This document shows positions 7,917 to 16,037 of a DNA stretch of 21,349 nucleotides, piece after piece. Position 1 is the first letter of the stretch, and every line of letters starts with the position of its first letter. Position numbers and translations under genes: made by a program. The DNA lies in the NCBI GenBank assembly GCA_023428425.1, contig JAEYYP010000332.1, positions 1-21,349 of the forward strand. Reading direction: 5' to 3'. Under the pieces are notes generated by a model, which saw nothing but the letters and a program-made list of their open reading frames with translations, ran no database searches and was not told the DNA's origin. The DNA is from Pseudomonadota bacterium (GTDB lineage Bacteria; Pseudomonadota; Alphaproteobacteria; Rhizobiales; Devosiaceae).

Positions 7917-10900
7917 ATGGACGAGTACAAGCAGGGAGAGACAACCGGCGCGGGGGGCTTCTCCGAGGGCCTGGTCGAGGACGCCATCCTCGATACCTTC
8001 CTGCAGCTCGGCTACAACTACCAGCCCGCCGCAGTGATCTCGCCAGACGGCACGGCTCCTGCGCGGTCGGCTTATGGCGACGTTCTGTTGCTGGAGCGGC
8101 TCAGCGAGGCTGTCGCACGCCTCAACCCTGCCGTCCCTCAGGAAGGCCGCGAACAGGCCATCCGGCAACTGCTGCTGACCGAAACCCCGTCGCTTGTCGA
8201 AGAGAACCGCCGTCTCCACCGGCTGCTGACCGACGGCGTCGATGTCGAGTTCGCCACTGGCGACGGTGAGGTGAAGGGCGACAAGGTTTGGCTGATTGAC
8301 CTTGAACACCCGGACAGCAACGACTTCCTCGTCACCAACCAGTTCACCGTTGCAGAGGGCAAATTCACGCGGCGGCCCGACGTCGTCGTCTTCGTGAACG
8401 GGCTGCCGCTGGGAGTCATCGAACTCAAGAACGCGGCCAGCGAAGCGGCGACCATCGAACATGCGTTCAACCAGCTGCAGACCTACAAGGCACAGATACC
8501 CTCGCTGTTCCGCACCAATGCGGTGCTGGTCGCCTCGGATGGCACCCTTGCACGTATCGGTTCGCTGACGGCCGACGAAGAGCGGTTTATGCCGTGGCGC
8601 TCGGTCACCGGAGGGGAGGGGGATTTCACCCCCCACGGCCCATACGAGACCGACACGCTGCTGCGCGGCGTCTTCGACAAGGAGCGGTTCCTCGCCCTGC
8701 TGCGCGACTTCACCGTCTTCGGCGACCTCGGCGAAGGTCCCTTCAAGATTATTGGCGGCTATCACCAGTTCCACGGGGCCCGAAAGGCGCTGACCAGCGC
8801 CGTCGAAGCGAGCGGACCCGAGGGCGACCGCAAGATCGGGGTCATCTGGCACACCCAGGGCTCCGGCAAGAGCCTCCTGATGGCCTTCTTGGGCGGCATG
8901 ATCGTCCGCTCGCGTGAACTGGGTAACCCGACCCTCGTGGTCCTGACCGACCGCAATGACCTCGACGACCAGCTATTCGGCACGTTCAGCCTCTGCAAGG
9001 ACCTGATCCGCCAGACCCCTGAACAGGCAGAGAGCCGTGACGACCTCCGCAAACTGCTCAACCGCGCGTCTGGTGGAGTGATCTTCACCACGGTCCAGAA
9101 GTTCACGCCCGAGGACGGCGAGGACCGCTTCCCGGTACTGACGGACCGTAGCAACGTCATCGTCATGGCCGACGAAGCCCACCGCAGCCAGTACGGCTTC
9201 GACGCCAAGCTTGACCGAGCTACCGGCCAGCGGCGCTATGGCTACGCTCACTACATCCGCCAGGCGCTCCCCAACGCCTCCTTCATGGGCTTCACCGGCA
9301 CGCCCATCGAAGCCGACGACGTGAACACCCCAGCGATCTTCGGCAACTACATAGACATCTACGACATCAGCCGAGCGGTGGAGGATGGGGCAACCGTCCC
9401 AATCTACTACGAGAGCCGCCTCGCGCGCATTGAGCTGGACGACGAGGTCAAGGCAACGCTCGACCACGAGATCGAGGCGCTGGTCGAGGACGACACGGTC
9501 TCCGAACAAGAGCGGCAGAAGGCGCAGTGGACCACGGTTGAGCGCCTCGTGGGGTCTGGTAAGCGGCTCGCTCAGGTCGCCGCCGATCTGGTGGCCCACC
9601 TGGAGAACCGCATCGAAGGTCTGCCCGGCAAGGCCATGGCCGTTTGCATGAGCCGCCGCATCTGCGTCGACCTCTACCGCGAGATCATTGCGCTACGCCC
9701 CGAGTGGCACTCCGAGGATGACGACAAGGGCGCGGTCAAGATCGTGATGACCGGTTCGGCCTCCGACCCGCTCGACTGGCAGCAGCATATCGGCGGCAAG
9801 CGACGGCGCGATGGCCTCGCCAAGCGGGCCAAGAAGCTTGACGACCCGCTCAAGCTGGTGATCGTCCGCGACATGTGGCTTACCGGGTTCGATGCACCCT
9901 GTATGCACACCATGTACGTCGACAAGCCGATGCGTGGTCACGGGCTCATGCAAGCCATCGCCCGGGTCAATCGAGTGTTCCGCGACAAGCCGGGCGGGCT
10001 GATCGTCGACTACATCGGCATCGCGACAAACCTCAAGAACGCTCTGGCGCAGTACTCGCAGTCGGACCGCGACAAGACGGGGATCGACGAGGCGGAGGCC
10101 GTCGCCGTCCTCATCGAGAAGTACGAAGTGGTCCGCGACATGTTCGCCGGGCACGACTACAGCATGGGCACGTCAGGGACCCCGCCCCAGCGCCTCCGGG
10201 CTTTGGCGGACGGCATCGACTTCATCCTCAAGCTGCTGGACGCGGAGGCCGAGAAGGCCGTTGGACTGGAGGCCAAGAAGCTCGCCCGGCGGCGCTACCA
10301 GGACGCGGTTCTGGAGCTGAGCAAGGCGTATGCGCTCGCGTCGGCCAGCGACGAAGCAGCGACAATCCGAGACGAGGTCGGCTTCTTCCAGGCTGTCCGG
10401 GCGGCACTCGTCAAGACCACCGCCTCCGGGAAGCTGTCGGACAAGGCCAAGTCCCTCGCCGTCGAGCAGTTGGTCAATCAGGCGGTCGCCAGTGCCGAGA
10501 TCGTGGATGTTCTACAAGCCGCGGGGCTGCAGTCTCCCGACATCTCCGTTCTTTCCGACCAGTTCCTCGCCGACGTCCAGAAGATGGAGCGCAAGAACCT
10601 CGCACTGGAGGCGCTGCGCAAGCTGCTGAACGGCGAGATCAAGAGCCGGTCCAAGTCCAACGTGGTCCAGGCTCGCGCCTTCTCATCCCGCCTGGAGGAG
10701 GCCGTCGCCCGCTACCACGCCAACGCCATCTCCACTGTCGAGATGATCCAGGAGCTGATCGCCCTCGCCAAGGAGATGCAAGCCGCCGCAGCCCGAGGCG
10801 AGGAACTGGGCCTGTCTCCCGAAGAGGAAGCCTTCTACGACGCGCTCGCGGCCAACCAGAGCGCAGTCGAAGCGATGGGGGATGAGAGGCTCCGGGTGAT

Positions 10901-11096
10901 CGCCCACGAGCTTGTCGAGCAGATGCGCAAATCGGTCACCGTCGACTGGCAACACAAGGCCAGCGCCAGAGCCCGAATGCGTATCCTCGTGAAGCGCGTC
11001 CTGAAGCACTACGGCTACCCGCCAGACCTGGAGTTGGAGGCAGTGCAGACCGTACTGGCACAGGCAGAGCTGCTGCTCAGGGAAATCGCGGCGTGA
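7917..11096 (+). CDS. hsdR: Type I restriction endonuclease subunit HsdR
   Basis: The 1059-residue product is the motor-nuclease subunit that translocates and cleaves unmodified DNA. An N-terminal PD-ExK nuclease has Asp155 in RRPDVVV and Glu169/Lys171 in GVIELKN. The superfamily 2 helicase follows, with Walker A TQGSGKS (313-319), the DEAH box MADEAHRSQYG (419-422) and FTGTP (459-463). Helicase motif VI is seen in GLMQAIARVNRVFRDKPGG. The C-terminal helical region ends near 1059 and presumably binds HsdM/HsdS. All catalytic residues are intact, so the system looks active. ATG 7917 is chosen because GGGAGA (7903-7908) sits eight bases away; GTG 7911 is too close to it. It lies 36 bases after the small gene and is in the same operon. 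Confidence 0.96.
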   Translation: MDEYKQGETTGAGGFSEGLVEDAILDTFLQLGYNYQPAAVISPDGTAPARSAYGDVLLLERLSEAVARLNPAVPQEGREQAIRQLLLTETPSLVEENRRLHRLLTDGVDVEFATGDGEVKGDKVWLIDLEHPDSNDFLVTNQFTVAEGKFTRRPDVVVFVNGLPLGVIELKNAASEAATIEHAFNQLQTYKAQIPSLFRTNAVLVASDGTLARIGSLTADEERFMPWRSVTGGEGDFTPHGPYETDTLLRGVFDKERFLALLRDFTVFGDLGEGPFKIIGGYHQFHGARKALTSAVEASGPEGDRKIGVIWHTQGSGKSLLMAFLGGMIVRSRELGNPTLVVLTDRNDLDDQLFGTFSLCKDLIRQTPEQAESRDDLRKLLNRASGGVIFTTVQKFTPEDGEDRFPVLTDRSNVIVMADEAHRSQYGFDAKLDRATGQRRYGYAHYIRQALPNASFMGFTGTPIEADDVNTPAIFGNYIDIYDISRAVEDGATVPIYYESRLARIELDDEVKATLDHEIEALVEDDTVSEQERQKAQWTTVERLVGSGKRLAQVAADLVAHLENRIEGLPGKAMAVCMSRRICVDLYREIIALRPEWHSEDDDKGAVKIVMTGSASDPLDWQQHIGGKRRRDGLAKRAKKLDDPLKLVIVRDMWLTGFDAPCMHTMYVDKPMRGHGLMQAIARVNRVFRDKPGGLIVDYIGIATNLKNALAQYSQSDRDKTGIDEAEAVAVLIEKYEVVRDMFAGHDYSMGTSGTPPQRLRALADGIDFILKLLDAEAEKAVGLEAKKLARRRYQDAVLELSKAYALASASDEAATIRDEVGFFQAVRAALVKTTASGKLSDKAKSLAVEQLVNQAVASAEIVDVLQAAGLQSPDISVLSDQFLADVQKMERKNLALEALRKLLNGEIKSRSKSNVVQARAFSSRLEEAVARYHANAISTVEMIQELIALAKEMQAAAARGEELGLSPEEEAFYDALAANQSAVEAMGDERLRVIAHELVEQMRKSVTVDWQHKASARARMRILVKRVLKHYGYPPDLELEAVQTVLAQAELLLREIAA

Positions 11097-11230
11097 CCAA
11101 GCGGAAGGCTCCTCAGTGGTCTCCCTTCAAGGATACCGCTGGGGTTCGCGCGGTACTCTTCTGGATTATCTCTGGGATAAATACGATTAGAATTAATCTT
11201 CAGAGAGTACCTTCAGAGGGTACTTCATAG
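11093..11230 (+). CDS. Possible 45-codon ORF overlapping the hsdR stop
   Basis: A frame begins with GTG at 11093, overlapping the hsdR stop in the same GTGA style as two other junctions of this operon, and ends at TAG 11228-11230. AGGGA at 11079-11083 could serve as a ribosome binding site. The peptide starts MTKRKAPQWSPFKDTAG, has a short hydrophobic stretch VRAVLFWIISGI, and ends EGTS. It matches no family I know, and its 3' half is built from AT-rich repeats, so it may be non-coding. The conserved junction style is the only real support. Confidence 0.3.
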   Translation: MTKRKAPQWSPFKDTAGVRAVLFWIISGINTIRINLQRVPSEGTS

Positions 11231-11241
11231 AGGTTCTCTGA
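11152..11241. repeat. Repeat cluster downstream of hsdR
   Basis: TTCAGAGAGTACC (11199-11211) is followed directly by TTCAGAGGGTACT (11212-11224), an imperfect 13-base tandem. GGTACTCT (11152-11159) pairs with AGAGTACC (11204-11211), and TCAGAGA (11200-11206) pairs with TCTCTGA (11235-11241). The segment is clearly richer in A+T than its surroundings. It may fold in the hsd transcript or hold protein sites; no standard terminator T-run is present. Confidence 0.5.
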
Positions 11242-11472
11242 GTGATACTTCTGGCGCCATACCGATAGGTCGAATCAAATCAGCGACCGTCAGGGGCAGC
11301 GGTATTTGTTCTTCAGCGGGACTGGTAATCGGCTACCTTGTGCCCTGGTTTCGGTCGGTCGGTCGGTCGGACGTTGCCTAACCGGCCGATGTCGCCTGTC
11401 TCCCACGCGTGATGCCACGCCTAGCATTTGTTTCGACATATTGCAGCTAGTGTCGGCTGCCGGAGGAACAAC
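11231..11472. other. Intergenic stretch with a tetranucleotide repeat
   Basis: Between hsdR (or the small ORF after it) and the next gene lies non-coding sequence. It contains five perfect tandem copies of TCGG (11351-11370). No tRNA, CRISPR or clear promoter was seen. The repeat is about 100 bases before the ATG at 11473. Slippage there would not shift that reading frame, but it could alter promoter spacing. Confidence 0.5.
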
Positions 11473-11784
11473 ATGCTAAATTCATCGTTCGACAAACACT
11501 CGGTCACCGTCTTCAATGACCTCAACGGCCAATGGCACCAGGCCTATAGCCCACGCGCCGGTGTGGAGATCAGCCTTCCTATCACCGCGTGCGAGTTTGA
11601 GTTCGGCCCGGAAGCCGCTGAAGCAGCCAGCGACGTCTCATTTGCAGAAATGCTCGAGGAGTTGGCTGAGGGCAGGGCGGTTCGGTTAGTAACGCCCGAC
11701 AACGACAACCGCTGGTGGGTCCTGGCCGCCGCCAGCATAGAGGCAGAGGTTATGGAGCTTCGGCCCGACCAACCAACGCAGTGA
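11473..11784 (+). CDS. Unrecognised 103-residue protein
   Basis: I do not recognise this family. ATG 11473 has a near-ideal ribosome binding site (GGAGGA at 11462-11467), so the gene is probably real; an upstream in-frame start at 11428 has none. The product is acidic and soluble. It has a beta-like N-terminal half (HSVTVFNDLNGQWHQAYSPRAG) and an acidic helix (FAEMLEELAEGRAVRLV), then DNDNRWWVLAAASIEAEVMEL. There is no signal peptide, membrane segment or known motif. It stands alone between the hsd operon and the DUF4062 gene, 271 bases before the latter, and could be an accessory to either. That is position only. Confidence 0.6.
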   Translation: MLNSSFDKHSVTVFNDLNGQWHQAYSPRAGVEISLPITACEFEFGPEAAEAASDVSFAEMLEELAEGRAVRLVTPDNDNRWWVLAAASIEAEVMELRPDQPTQ

Positions 11785-12055
11785 AGCCTTTAGGGGGGCG
11801 GGCGACTGCCTCCCCGCACCGTGTTGGTGCCTTGCAGAGCACGGGCCCTTTATACCATGCTTACCGTTGATTTTGCTGAGCTTTTCGGCCCCGCAACGAG
11901 GTCAATGTGTGACACCGACTGGCGACGCTTTCAATGCGTTCGGAGCGCTCACGGTGGTCTGCGTCGCGCTACAAGTACGCCCATAAGGTTGGCCGACAGC
12001 TTGCCTTTCCGGGAAGGGGTGACATAGCGTCCAGCCGGGCAGATTGGGCTTGGCA

Positions 12056-14032
12056 ATGACATTCTCTGCAACCGTATTCAAAGTCCTAATAGCTTCTCCC
12101 TCCGATCTGAGTGAGGAGCGCGACGCGGCCGAAACAGCAATTCACGAGTGGAACGCCAGCAACTCCGAAGCTGACCACGTGGTGTTGCTCCCAGTCAGAT
12201 GGGAAACGCACGTCTTTCCTGAAGCCAACGTACGGCCGCAAGCGTCGATCAATAGGCAGATCGTCGATGGCTCTGACATCCTGATTGGCATGTTCTGGAC
12301 GCGGGTTGGGACCAACACGGGGGTAGCCACATCGGGAACGGCTGAGGAGATTGATCGGTTCTCAGCTGGAAACAAGCCGGTTATGCTTTACTTCTCGGAA
12401 CGGCCGGTGGCCCCCAGCGCCATTAACGTGCAGCAGTTCGAGCAGCTTCGGGACTTGCAAAGTTCTACCTACGACCGAGCGTTGGTCGGTAGCTTCACCT
12501 CGCTGCAGGAGTTTGGACACACCCTGTTCAAAAACCTGACTGCGCTCGTTCGTGACCTATTGTCGAAGAGTAACAAGGCGGACGCCGGGCAATTGGCCGT
12601 TGCGGCTCCTCCAAACGAGACGAACGAAGTGGACGACTACTTCAAGCCCAGGCCCGAATGGGACGTGAAGCGCTACGAGAGGGCGTTCCTGTTTGCCTCG
12701 CACGGCGAGGACAGCGCCGTAACGGACCTAATCGACGAGCAGTTTGCCGCTTCCCCGTTGGCCCGGGCGGCTGACGCTTTGGTGAACTGGGAGGCTTGGA
12801 AAGAGTACGCCCGGCTTGCCAGCGGTAAGGGCGGAGCGGTTGAGCGCCTTCGGGACCTCTCTGGCCGTCACCCCGCGAACGCGAGCGTCAGGTTGGTGTA
12901 CGCTTCCGCGATGGCGCAGTACGACAAGGACGCAGCCGCAAGGATTTTCCGAGAAGCAGCTTCCATCGCCTCCGACGGTCCCGAACTCTATCGTGCTGTC
13001 CGGCGATCACTGGCCCTTGAAGGGGAGCTGGAGAAGATCAGTGAGACAGACACTCTGCTTGCTCTTATGGACCGGATGCCGATGCCAGAGGCCAATAAGC
13101 AGGCGGCAGCTCTCGAAGCCTACGAGGCCCTTGCCAAGGCACGAGGTCTCAACGATGTCGCCCTCACGCTGACCGAACTTGCTTCGTCTGTGAAGCCGGA
13201 GGACGTGGAACTCCGCTTTCAGTTGGCCCGACAACTGGGTGATCGGGGGCGCAGTGAGCTTGCCCGAATGCACTATGAGGCCATCCCGGCAGTTGAGCGC
13301 TCGGGGGCCGCATGGAACAATCTGGGGGTGGCGCTCAGTTCCATAGAGATGCCGGGTGAGGCCGTTGCTGCTTACAAGAGAGCCGCGGAGCTAAATGAGA
13401 CTGTCGCCAGCTCCAATCTCGCGAACAAGCTGAGAGAGGCGGGGTTCTTCCCGGAAGCGCAAGACCGTCTCGACGCCGCGATGCAGGTGCCCGACTACGA
13501 GCCAAACGTGGTGGTATCCCTCGAAGCTTTACGCGAAGCTCGTGCAAACGAAGCTGAGAAAGGTAAGGCCGCCTTTCGATCTGCTCGTCTTGAACAGGCA
13601 TTCCGCGAGACTGTAGGGAGGGCGGCAGTGGCTCCTTCCAAGATCGATCTCGACGGTGTTTGGGACATCGGCGCGTGCAACATCACTCTTCGTCACGATG
13701 GCGGAGGAGTTTATCTGGGCGAGGGAAATTTCAAACGGGATGGTGGCCTCGGCAACGCCCTCATGGGCATCAACACACGCCATTCGGGAATTGTGGATGT
13801 ACGGGTCACCCTTCGCAGACTGGGGGACGGCTTCGAAGGCGAGATTTCTCGAAGCGAGAAGGACTACGTGCCATCTCTGCTGGGAGACATATTCCTTCAA
13901 CAGCCGCTACTTGGCTACGTCGAAACCGAGGACGAGCTGAAGGTTTGGGAGGTTCACGCCGATCTTCCGGCCAAAGTCTGGCGGCGGGTTCAGCAAAACG
14001 ATGGACTTCGCGCCCTCACGGGACAGGCTTGA
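12056..14032 (+). CDS. DUF4062-TPR protein, candidate defence factor
   Basis: The 658-residue product has three parts. Residues 6-165 are a DUF4062-type domain: FKVLIASPSDLSEERDAA (8-25), an LLPVRWETHVFPE block, RPQASINRQIVDGSDILIGMFW (60-81), and SGTAEEIDRF (93-102). DUF4062 is thought to have a TIR-like fold and is found in several predicted NTPase/NLR-type conflict proteins. Residues 205-500 are all-helical; one clear TPR is visible at 418-448 (WNNLGVALSSIEMPGEAVAAY) with degenerate helical repeats before it. Residues 530-648 are a beta-rich domain (DLDGVWDIGACNITLRHDGGG) that I cannot assign. No nucleotide-binding loop or membrane segment is present. ATG 12056 fits the family start; upstream TTG codons add four residues. 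The island context supports anti-phage defence, but activity is inferred. Confidence 0.85.
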   Translation: MTFSATVFKVLIASPSDLSEERDAAETAIHEWNASNSEADHVVLLPVRWETHVFPEANVRPQASINRQIVDGSDILIGMFWTRVGTNTGVATSGTAEEIDRFSAGNKPVMLYFSERPVAPSAINVQQFEQLRDLQSSTYDRALVGSFTSLQEFGHTLFKNLTALVRDLLSKSNKADAGQLAVAAPPNETNEVDDYFKPRPEWDVKRYERAFLFASHGEDSAVTDLIDEQFAASPLARAADALVNWEAWKEYARLASGKGGAVERLRDLSGRHPANASVRLVYASAMAQYDKDAAARIFREAASIASDGPELYRAVRRSLALEGELEKISETDTLLALMDRMPMPEANKQAAALEAYEALAKARGLNDVALTLTELASSVKPEDVELRFQLARQLGDRGRSELARMHYEAIPAVERSGAAWNNLGVALSSIEMPGEAVAAYKRAAELNETVASSNLANKLREAGFFPEAQDRLDAAMQVPDYEPNVVVSLEALREARANEAEKGKAAFRSARLEQAFRETVGRAAVAPSKIDLDGVWDIGACNITLRHDGGGVYLGEGNFKRDGGLGNALMGINTRHSGIVDVRVTLRRLGDGFEGEISRSEKDYVPSLLGDIFLQQPLLGYVETEDELKVWEVHADLPAKVWRRVQQNDGLRALTGQA

Positions 14033-14388
14033 TCGCTCTGGTCTCCGTGTGTCCGGTTCAGAGGCGGACTGAAAAACTTGGCCGAATTTGCGGAGGCATG
14101 TGCCTTGACCGCACAATGCCACTGTCCCCCTTACCCCCCAAATCGAATGCCCGCCCCGCGACCGGGGTGGTAACATTCCCGGCTCGGGCCACCGCACACC
14201 AAGGGGGAAGTTCGACGGGCGTCCCAGGCCCACATGGGTATGCCCTTGTCGGCGTGCGCATCAACCAAACCGAGGATGCCCGCGAGGGCTCCATCGTCTT
14301 GTGGCTACTGATGTCTGCTGGGCATGACCCCGTGGTCACTCGGAGAACAACATGACCCGGATGGCTGCATGGGTATGGTTGCCTGGAA
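14033..14388. other. Gap between convergent genes
   Basis: I find no convincing gene in this 356-base stretch. Frames on both strands stay open but lack a family match and a properly spaced ribosome binding site; ATG 14098 has GGAGG only one base upstream. The one structural element is the hairpin at 14151-14170. The stretch may hold the 3' ends of both flanking transcripts. Confidence 0.5.
14151..14170. terminator. GC-rich hairpin between convergent genes
   Basis: CCGCCCCG (14151-14158) pairs with CGGGGTGG (14163-14170) around a four-base loop, with one G-U pair. It lies between the ends of the DUF4062 gene and the membrane coiled-coil gene, where a bidirectional terminator is expected. No T-run follows on either strand, so the call is tentative. 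Confidence 0.3.
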
Positions 14389-15174
14389 CTAAGATCGATC
14401 GGTCGATAGCGTCTCGGGTTGCTTCGCGGTAGCCACATACTTCACGTGATATTCTCCGGGCTGCACCAGCCCCCCATCTGCGCCGTTGAGGTGAATGTTA
14501 AAACGTCCCGATGGTCCCACTCCGCAGTTGTGTCGGGGTGTAGGGGCAGTTGGCGGCTTGCTGACCAGTTCCGCAACAAGGTCAGGAAGAGGTGAGAAGC
14601 TGGTAGCGAAACGCGCCGACCCGGTCGCAATTGGTACGGGGCGAACAACGTTCAACGTCATTATGCCGACCTCAGATTGGTTGTCCTGTTCAACGAGATC
14701 GACACGGGCTGTGACGGCCTTGGGGAGATCAGGCAGCAGTGCACGAACCCTTTGCTCCCTGAAGCTATTCACCAGCTGTTCAGTGCGCTGCTCTTGTTCG
14801 ACAGCAAATTTCTGTATCTCGGCCTTGATCAAGTCAGCCTGAGGGAGAGCATTCGTGTCGAGAAGCTTGTTCACGCGGCCGCTTAGCTCTTCAAACCCGC
14901 GTTGCACCTCCAGAACGGTCGATGCCCCCGTATCGGGGGACTGTGAGTTGAGAAGCGTCTCAACGGTCTTCTGAACGATCTGCTGCATGTGTACCTGAAC
15001 AGCGTTCACCACAGCCTCCATTCGGCTAATGGCATCACTAACCCGGTCACTCTGACTTCGTGCCTCCCGGTAGAACTGCCAGGAAAGCCAAATGGCAAAA
15101 CCCGAGAGTACCAGAGAGGCTACCCCAACTGCCCCAAACAGCAGGTTTAATACCGTAGCCGTTGTTTGGTCCAT
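14389..15174 (-). CDS. Membrane-anchored coiled-coil protein, function unknown
   Basis: The 261-residue product has one N-terminal membrane helix (about residues 8-32, VLNLLFGAVGVASLVLSGFAIWLSW). A long heptad-rich helical region follows (about 35-150, SDRVSDAISRMEAVVNAVQ through EQRTEQLVNSFREQRVRAL). It ends in a beta-like globular region (155-250) with RFNIHLNGADGG and GEYHVKYVATAK. I know no family name for it. The short N-terminus suggests a membrane tether with most of the protein on one side, but the topology is unclear. The start at 15174 has a strong AGGGGGA site upstream. It is convergent with the DUF4062-TPR gene and divergent from the serine recombinase, so it has its own promoter. 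Partnership with the DUF4062 protein is only a positional guess. Confidence 0.72.
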   Translation of the reverse strand: MDQTTATVLNLLFGAVGVASLVLSGFAIWLSWQFYREARSQSDRVSDAISRMEAVVNAVQVHMQQIVQKTVETLLNSQSPDTGASTVLEVQRGFEELSGRVNKLLDTNALPQADLIKAEIQKFAVEQEQRTEQLVNSFREQRVRALLPDLPKAVTARVDLVEQDNQSEVGIMTLNVVRPVPIATGSARFATSFSPLPDLVAELVSKPPTAPTPRHNCGVGPSGRFNIHLNGADGGLVQPGEYHVKYVATAKQPETLSTDRS

Positions 15175-15241
15175 TTTGTCCCCCTACTGCAAAGGTGCAC
15201 AGAGCGGCGCATTGCACAAGCCCGCCGGGTGGGTATGGCTC

Positions 15242-15327
15242 AACCGAACCGGGTGCGGTATTGGTTCGATAATGCCGATTGACAACCCTAAGCGAACTGA
15301 TGAATATGAGACCATTCAAACCGAACT
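15242..15327. promoter_or_regulatory. Divergent promoter region with repeated AACCGAAC
   Basis: AACCGAACC (15242-15250) and AACCGAACT (15319-15327) repeat in the same orientation. CGAACC (15245-15250) also pairs with GGTTCG (15263-15268) as an inverted repeat. TTGACA at 15279-15284 could be a -35 box for the recombinase, but no strong -10 follows. The 167-base gap separates two divergent genes, so shared control is plausible. Confidence 0.3.
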
Positions 15328-15341
15328 GAGCGGGTCAGACC

Positions 15342-15965
15342 ATGTTCATCCGAGCCTACCTCCGTGCCTCCACCAAGGAACAGGACCCCTCCCGCGCCCG
15401 AGCCGACCTTGAGTCCTTCGCCGCTGAGCGGGGTCTCACCATCGCCGCCACGTACCTTGAGAACGAGAGCGGGGCATCCCTCCAGCGCCCCGAGCTGTTC
15501 CGCCTGTTGGCCGACAGCAAGCCCGGCGACGTCCTGCTGATCGAACAGGTGGACCGCCTCAGCCGTCTCAACGCTGGCGACTGGGAGCGCCTCAAGGCGG
15601 AGATCGCTGCCAAGCGCGTCCGGGTTGTAGCGCTCGACCTACCCACCTCCCACCAGCTAGTTCAGGCGGGGGACGACTTCACCGCGCGGATGCTGGATGC
15701 CGTGAACGGCATGATGCTGGACATGCTCGCAGCCATCGCCCGGAAGGACTACGAGGACCGTCGGCGGAGGCAAGCTCAGGGCATCGCCACGGCGAAGAGC
15801 AAAGGCAAGTACGCTGGCCGCCCGGAGGACGCCAAGCGCAACGCTGCAATCATGGCCATGCTTAAGGCTGGCCAAAGCTGGAACAGCATCGTCGCCGCAA
15901 CCAAATGCTCCCGCTCGACGCTCGCACGACTGGCCAAACGGATTGAGGAAGCTGCCACGGCATAG
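15342..15965 (+). CDS. Small serine recombinase (resolvase/invertase type)
   Basis: The 207-residue product has the resolvase catalytic domain, with nucleophile Ser10 in YLRASTKEQ, Arg8, and the DRLSRL motif at 71-76 that carries conserved catalytic arginines. The long helix follows (about 105-135), then a C-terminal helix-turn-helix (about 170-200, KAGQSWNSIVAATKCSRSTLARLAKR). Length and layout fit resolvases and DNA invertases, not the large serine integrases. I found no obvious pair of inverted or res-type sites beside it in this window, so its substrate is unknown. It may resolve island multimers, invert a segment elsewhere, or be a transposon remnant. The ATG start at 15342 has only a weak upstream GAGCGGG. 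Confidence 0.9.
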   Translation: MFIRAYLRASTKEQDPSRARADLESFAAERGLTIAATYLENESGASLQRPELFRLLADSKPGDVLLIEQVDRLSRLNAGDWERLKAEIAAKRVRVVALDLPTSHQLVQAGDDFTARMLDAVNGMMLDMLAAIARKDYEDRRRRQAQGIATAKSKGKYAGRPEDAKRNAAIMAMLKAGQSWNSIVAATKCSRSTLARLAKRIEEAATA

Positions 15966-16037
15966 AGCCCCCCCCTCGGATTGACAGGCGGCCCCGGCCC
16001 GGTAGTGCTGGCTGGGCTGCTTGATCGGAGGTTCTGG

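Noticed and set aside
7605..8852. 415-codon open frame on the minus strand opposite hsdR
   Set aside because: It lies fully antisense to the clear hsdR N-terminal region and the preceding gene, has no recognisable family, and is expected from GC-rich codon use on the other strand.
11351..11370. Phase-variable coding repeat
   Set aside because: The TCGG tract is not inside a supported coding frame, so copy changes would not switch a protein on or off by frameshift.
11821..12027. 68-codon frame before the DUF4062 gene
   Set aside because: GTG start with no ribosome binding site, Arg-rich composition and no recognisable feature.
13660..14355. 231-codon plus-strand frame extending past the DUF4062 gene
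   Set aside because: Most of it is an alternate frame of the DUF4062 gene. The tail after 14033 has no family match, and the only internal ATG has a ribosome binding site just one base away.
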